Shown: in pieces, positions 22,335 through 25,315 of the stretch
Position numbering within the stretch: position 1 is the first letter of the stretch
How the letters are laid out: each line of letters opens with the position of its first letter
Source of the DNA: JAADHY01 sp964428935
Lineage (GTDB): Bacteria; Planctomycetota; Planctomycetia; Planctomycetales; Planctomycetaceae
DNA length: 25,315 bases
Direction of reading: 5' to 3'
NCBI GenBank assembly: GCA_964428935.1
Contig: CAYSAG010000039.1
Location: forward strand, 1-25,315
Program-made: the position numbers and the translations under genes
Notes under the pieces: model-generated
Told to the model about the DNA's origin: nothing
Databases searched by the model: none
Seen by the model: only the letters and a program-made list of their open reading frames with translations

Positions 22335-25310
22335 TCAAAGGCCTCTTCGCTGCTTCGCCGGCTCGGCGGACGGACAAATTCCGAGCGCCTCGGCGACCAA
22401 CAAAATGGGGTGCAACACGGGCCGGTCCGTGGCGTCGGCCATTTGCTGGCGACAGGCCGTGCACTCGCTCAACGCCACGTCGAACTCCGTCCGACGCAGC
22501 TCGTCAATCAGCCCCGCTCCCATTCGAATCGACTGGTCGAAGTTTCCGTGCCGCCAGCCGAATGTCCCGGCCATTCCAGAACAACCTTGGTCGATTGTAC
22601 GAATGCGAATTCCAGGAATCAACTTTAGCAGCTCGACCAAGCCGCTGCGTGGGGTGAGCACCTTCAGGTGGCAGGGCATGTGGTAGACGGCGGTGCGTTC
22701 GAGCGGCGCGAACGGTTGCGGGAATCGGTCCGAGCGGAAAAGCTGCAGCAAGAAGTCGCCGGCGTCGACGACGCGTTCGGCCACGACGGCCACGTCCGGG
22801 TGGTCCAGCAGAGCCGGGTACTCGTACTTCAGACAGACGGCCGCCGTCGGTTCCGTGCAGACAATGGTCGCTCCCTCGCGAGCGTACTCGACCAGCTCGC
22901 GGACGTTCTGGCTGGCCACCCGCGCGGCGCCGGCCACGTCGCCGACCGCCAGCAGGTTCATGCCCGAGACGGTTTGCTCCGACGGCACGTACACCTCGAC
23001 GTCGCACCGACGCAGAATTTCCAACAGTGCCAGCCCAATTTCGTGGGCGTGGTAATTGACCGCGTAGTCCACGAAGTACACGGCGACGGGCCGTCCGCGT
23101 GTCTTCGGCGACTGCTCGGGCTTGGCCGTGGCGTGTCGGCCCAGAAAAGTGCCGGAGGCGAACCGGGGGAAACGCCGGTGTCGGGTCAGGCCGAACGTTT
23201 TCTCCAGCGTCCAGCGCACCAAGCTCGACCGCAGCAGCCAGTTGGCCAACGCGGGCAGCCGGCAAGCCAACTCGCCCAACAAGTGAGCTCGCGAAAACAG
23301 CCAGTCGGACCGGGTCAAGCCGTTGGCTGCGACGTCCGCCGCCTTCAGTTCCATGGCCAAGCGAGGAACGTCGACGGCCGACGGACACTCCAGCACGCAC
23401 TGTTTGCAGTTGAAGCACGTCTCGGCCAATTGACGAACCTCAGGCGAGCTGAGCACGGTGGAGGGAGCGGTTCCGCCGGTCAGGTGACGCCACAAGTTGG
23501 CCTTCGCTCGGGGGCTGTTCTGTTCTTCCGGCTCCAATCGAAAGAACGGACACATTCGCAGTTCCGGCTGCCGACTGCGGCACAGCGCACAGCCGTTGCA
23601 AGACGCGGCCGAACGGGCGGCGTCCTGGACCGACCACTGCAACTGCAGGCTCAACGGTGCCGGCTGGTCCGGAACGGGAGGCCGAAGGTGCCGCACGGTC
23701 AGGTGCGGGTCGTCGTTAATGATTTTGCCCGGGTTGAGCACGTTGTGGGGGTCGAACAAGCGTTTGACCTGTTCGAAAACGGGGTAGAGCTCGCCGTAGC
23801 ATGCTCGCAAGTAACCGGTCCGGGCCAGTCCGTCGCCGTGCTCGCCGCTGACCGTTCCGCCCACAGAAAACGCGGCTTCGTAGACGGCCCGGGCTAGCTC
23901 TTCGTACAACCGAGCGTTTTGCGGTGTGGGCGGCGGGAGGAAGACGCGAATGTGAACCTGGCCGGCGGCGGCGTGAGCGAAGAACGAGGCGGTGACCTTG
24001 TAGTTTTGAAAGACCCGCTGAGCGCTCTGCACAAACTCAATTGCTGCCTCCGGCGGGACGGCCACGTCCTCGACCAGCGGCACCGGACGTCGCTCCCCCG
24101 GCAACCGGTTTAGCAGCGGAACGACCTGACGCGGCAACGTCCACAGGAACGCGACCTCATCCGGCTCGTACGCCTCGCATGCGACCCTCACAGACGGAAC
24201 CTCTCGGTGAGCGGCCTGCACCACCAGCCGCACACGGTGACGCAGCTCGCGGTCGTTGTACGCCGTCTGCTCGACAAACAACATGGCTTCGGCCGTCTGG
24301 GGAATGATTCGGTCGAAGCCGGGAACGAACTCACGGCCCACCGCCAGCAACCGTCGGTCGAACAGGTCGCACGCGCTGGGTTGCAGAGCGGGCAGCTGCC
24401 GAGCCGTCCGAAGGGCGGCCTCCAGGCTGTCGAACAGCAGCAAGACCACGGCCCGGTGACTGGGCAGCTCGGCTGTGTGCAACACGGCGCTGGAAAAGAG
24501 AGCGAGCGTGCCCTCGGAACCCGTCAGCAAGTCGGGCATTCGAAGGACGCCGTCGGTCAACACGCCACGCAGGTTGTAGCCGCTGACGTTCCGTTGCAGC
24601 GACTGACGCTGGTAGCGCTGAATCAAAGGGGCAGCCTGTTTCAGAATGGCCGCCAATTGCTTCAGGAGTCGCGGTTTGGTGTCGGAGCCGCCGCCTGCGG
24701 AATGGGAAGGAGCGTCCGACCGAGCACGGACGTCGTCCGAGACGAACGACAGCCGCTCGCGCCCGAACTCGCACACAGACCCGTCGGCCAGCACCGTTTC
24801 AATGCTCTCGACGTAATCGCGGGTGGCACCCACCCGGACCGAACGCGAGCCGGCGGCGTTGACGGCCAGCATGCCGCCAATTGTGGTGACGTCGGCATTG
24901 GCCGGGTCTGGTGGGAAGTAGCGGCCGAGCGGTTGGAGGGCGGCGTTGAGGTCTTTGAGGAAGGTGCCGGCTTGAACCCGCACGCGGCCGTCCGACAGCA
25001 GCTCAATGCCACGCAGGTGGCGGGTGAAATCGACGACAATGCCCGGTCCGACGGCTCCGCCGGAAACCTGCGAGCCGGCTCCGCGCGGAATCAGCGGCAC
25101 CTTCTGGTCCGAGGCGTAGGAAGCCAGCGCGGAGAGGTCTTCTGTGTCGAGCGGGAAGGCGACGGCCAGAGGTTCAATCTGGTAGAGACTGGCGTCGGTG
25201 GCGTACAGCGCGACGGCCACCGGGTCGCAGCGGACCTCGCCGCGAAGCAGCCCCGTCAGGTCTTCGAAGATTCGTCGCCGCTGCTCGTCCACTCGGTCTA
25301 CCGCCCGCAC
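22335..25310 (-). CDS. FAD-linked oxidase fused to 4Fe-4S oxidoreductase (GlcD–GlcF type)
   Basis: At least 991 residues. The first half is a PCMH-type FAD oxidase: RGAGSQVSGGAVGPGIVVDF (76–95), LLTGSEGTLAL (261–271), and SGEHGDGLARTGYL (488–501) leading to FDPHNVLNPGKII. The second half is GlcF-like, with two 4Fe-4S sites (C571, C574, C577, C587 and C632, C635, C638, C642) and a CCG-domain pair (Cys880 in HMPCHLKVL, GCSGMAG at 909, and SECTACRQQ at 948). Such fusions oxidise 2-hydroxy acids such as D-lactate or glycolate and pass electrons to the membrane chain; the substrate cannot be read from sequence. The GTG at 25310 is possible, but no stop precedes it in the window, so the true start may lie outside. 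It is 104 nt upstream of moaD. Confidence 0.9.
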   Translation of the reverse strand: MRAVDRVDEQRRRIFEDLTGLLRGEVRCDPVAVALYATDASLYQIEPLAVAFPLDTEDLSALASYASDQKVPLIPRGAGSQVSGGAVGPGIVVDFTRHLRGIELLSDGRVRVQAGTFLKDLNAALQPLGRYFPPDPANADVTTIGGMLAVNAAGSRSVRVGATRDYVESIETVLADGSVCEFGRERLSFVSDDVRARSDAPSHSAGGGSDTKPRLLKQLAAILKQAAPLIQRYQRQSLQRNVSGYNLRGVLTDGVLRMPDLLTGSEGTLALFSSAVLHTAELPSHRAVVLLLFDSLEAALRTARQLPALQPSACDLFDRRLLAVGREFVPGFDRIIPQTAEAMLFVEQTAYNDRELRHRVRLVVQAAHREVPSVRVACEAYEPDEVAFLWTLPRQVVPLLNRLPGERRPVPLVEDVAVPPEAAIEFVQSAQRVFQNYKVTASFFAHAAAGQVHIRVFLPPPTPQNARLYEELARAVYEAAFSVGGTVSGEHGDGLARTGYLRACYGELYPVFEQVKRLFDPHNVLNPGKIINDDPHLTVRHLRPPVPDQPAPLSLQLQWSVQDAARSAASCNGCALCRSRQPELRMCPFFRLEPEEQNSPRAKANLWRHLTGGTAPSTVLSSPEVRQLAETCFNCKQCVLECPSAVDVPRLAMELKAADVAANGLTRSDWLFSRAHLLGELACRLPALANWLLRSSLVRWTLEKTFGLTRHRRFPRFASGTFLGRHATAKPEQSPKTRGRPVAVYFVDYAVNYHAHEIGLALLEILRRCDVEVYVPSEQTVSGMNLLAVGDVAGAARVASQNVRELVEYAREGATIVCTEPTAAVCLKYEYPALLDHPDVAVVAERVVDAGDFLLQLFRSDRFPQPFAPLERTAVYHMPCHLKVLTPRSGLVELLKLIPGIRIRTIDQGCSGMAGTFGWRHGNFDQSIRMGAGLIDELRRTEFDVALSECTACRQQMADATDRPVLHPILLVAEALGICPSAEPAKQRRGL

Positions 25311-25315
25311 TGTGT

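Overview
The window is a long, GC-rich chromosomal segment from a bacterium. Its left 18 kb is a fused str–S10–spc–alpha ribosomal protein locus, all on the + strand. Its right 6 kb is a minus-strand block of metabolic genes. Several features suggest a member of Planctomycetota, though this is inference from remembered family traits and no search was run: an EF-G resembling the spirochaete/planctomycete/delta (spd) and mitochondrial EFG2 class, an L3 with a basic insertion, an L17 with a Trp-rich insertion and long acidic tail, loss of rpmD, and promoter-split operons.

Layout. 1–981: rpsL (first codons outside the window) and rpsG, closed by a clear intrinsic terminator at 1037–1074. 1238–3331: an EF-G gene; no tuf gene follows it. 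3382–3410: a near-consensus sigma-70 promoter (TTGACA, 17 nt, TACCAT) that starts the S10 cluster. 3490–14784: rpsJ-rplC-rplD-rplW-rplB-rpsS-rplV-rpsC-rplP-rpmC-rpsQ-rplN-rplX-rplE-rpsN-rpsH-rplF-rplR-rpsE-rplO-secY. This is the classical order without rpmD. adk, map and infA, which often follow secY, are absent; in their place is a gene-free gap ending in a second strong promoter (TTGAGA, 18 nt, TATAAT, 15048–15077). That promoter drives rpmJ-rpsM-rpsK-rpoA-rplQ, with no rpsD between rpsK and rpoA. A small HExxH metallopeptidase-like gene follows on the same strand.

From 19036 to the right edge everything is on the minus strand. Read in transcription order it is a GlcD–GlcF-type FAD/Fe-S oxidoreductase fusion (start at the window edge), moaD, moaE, moaA and a class V aminotransferase/cysteine desulfurase. 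The last four make a coherent molybdopterin unit: MoaA for the first ring rearrangement, MoaD/MoaE as MPT synthase, and a desulfurase that could supply sulfur to MoaD. MoaC and the metal-insertion genes are not in the window.

I found no mobile element, CRISPR array, tRNA, rRNA or obvious new multi-gene system. The points most worth a second look are unusual residues in universally conserved proteins (S12 Arg at the streptomycin position 87, L2 Ala/Leu around the key His), the EFG2-like factor in the main fusA position, the 62-nt out-of-frame rpsC/rplP overlap, the L17 insertion and tail, and hairpins upstream of rplQ and moaA.
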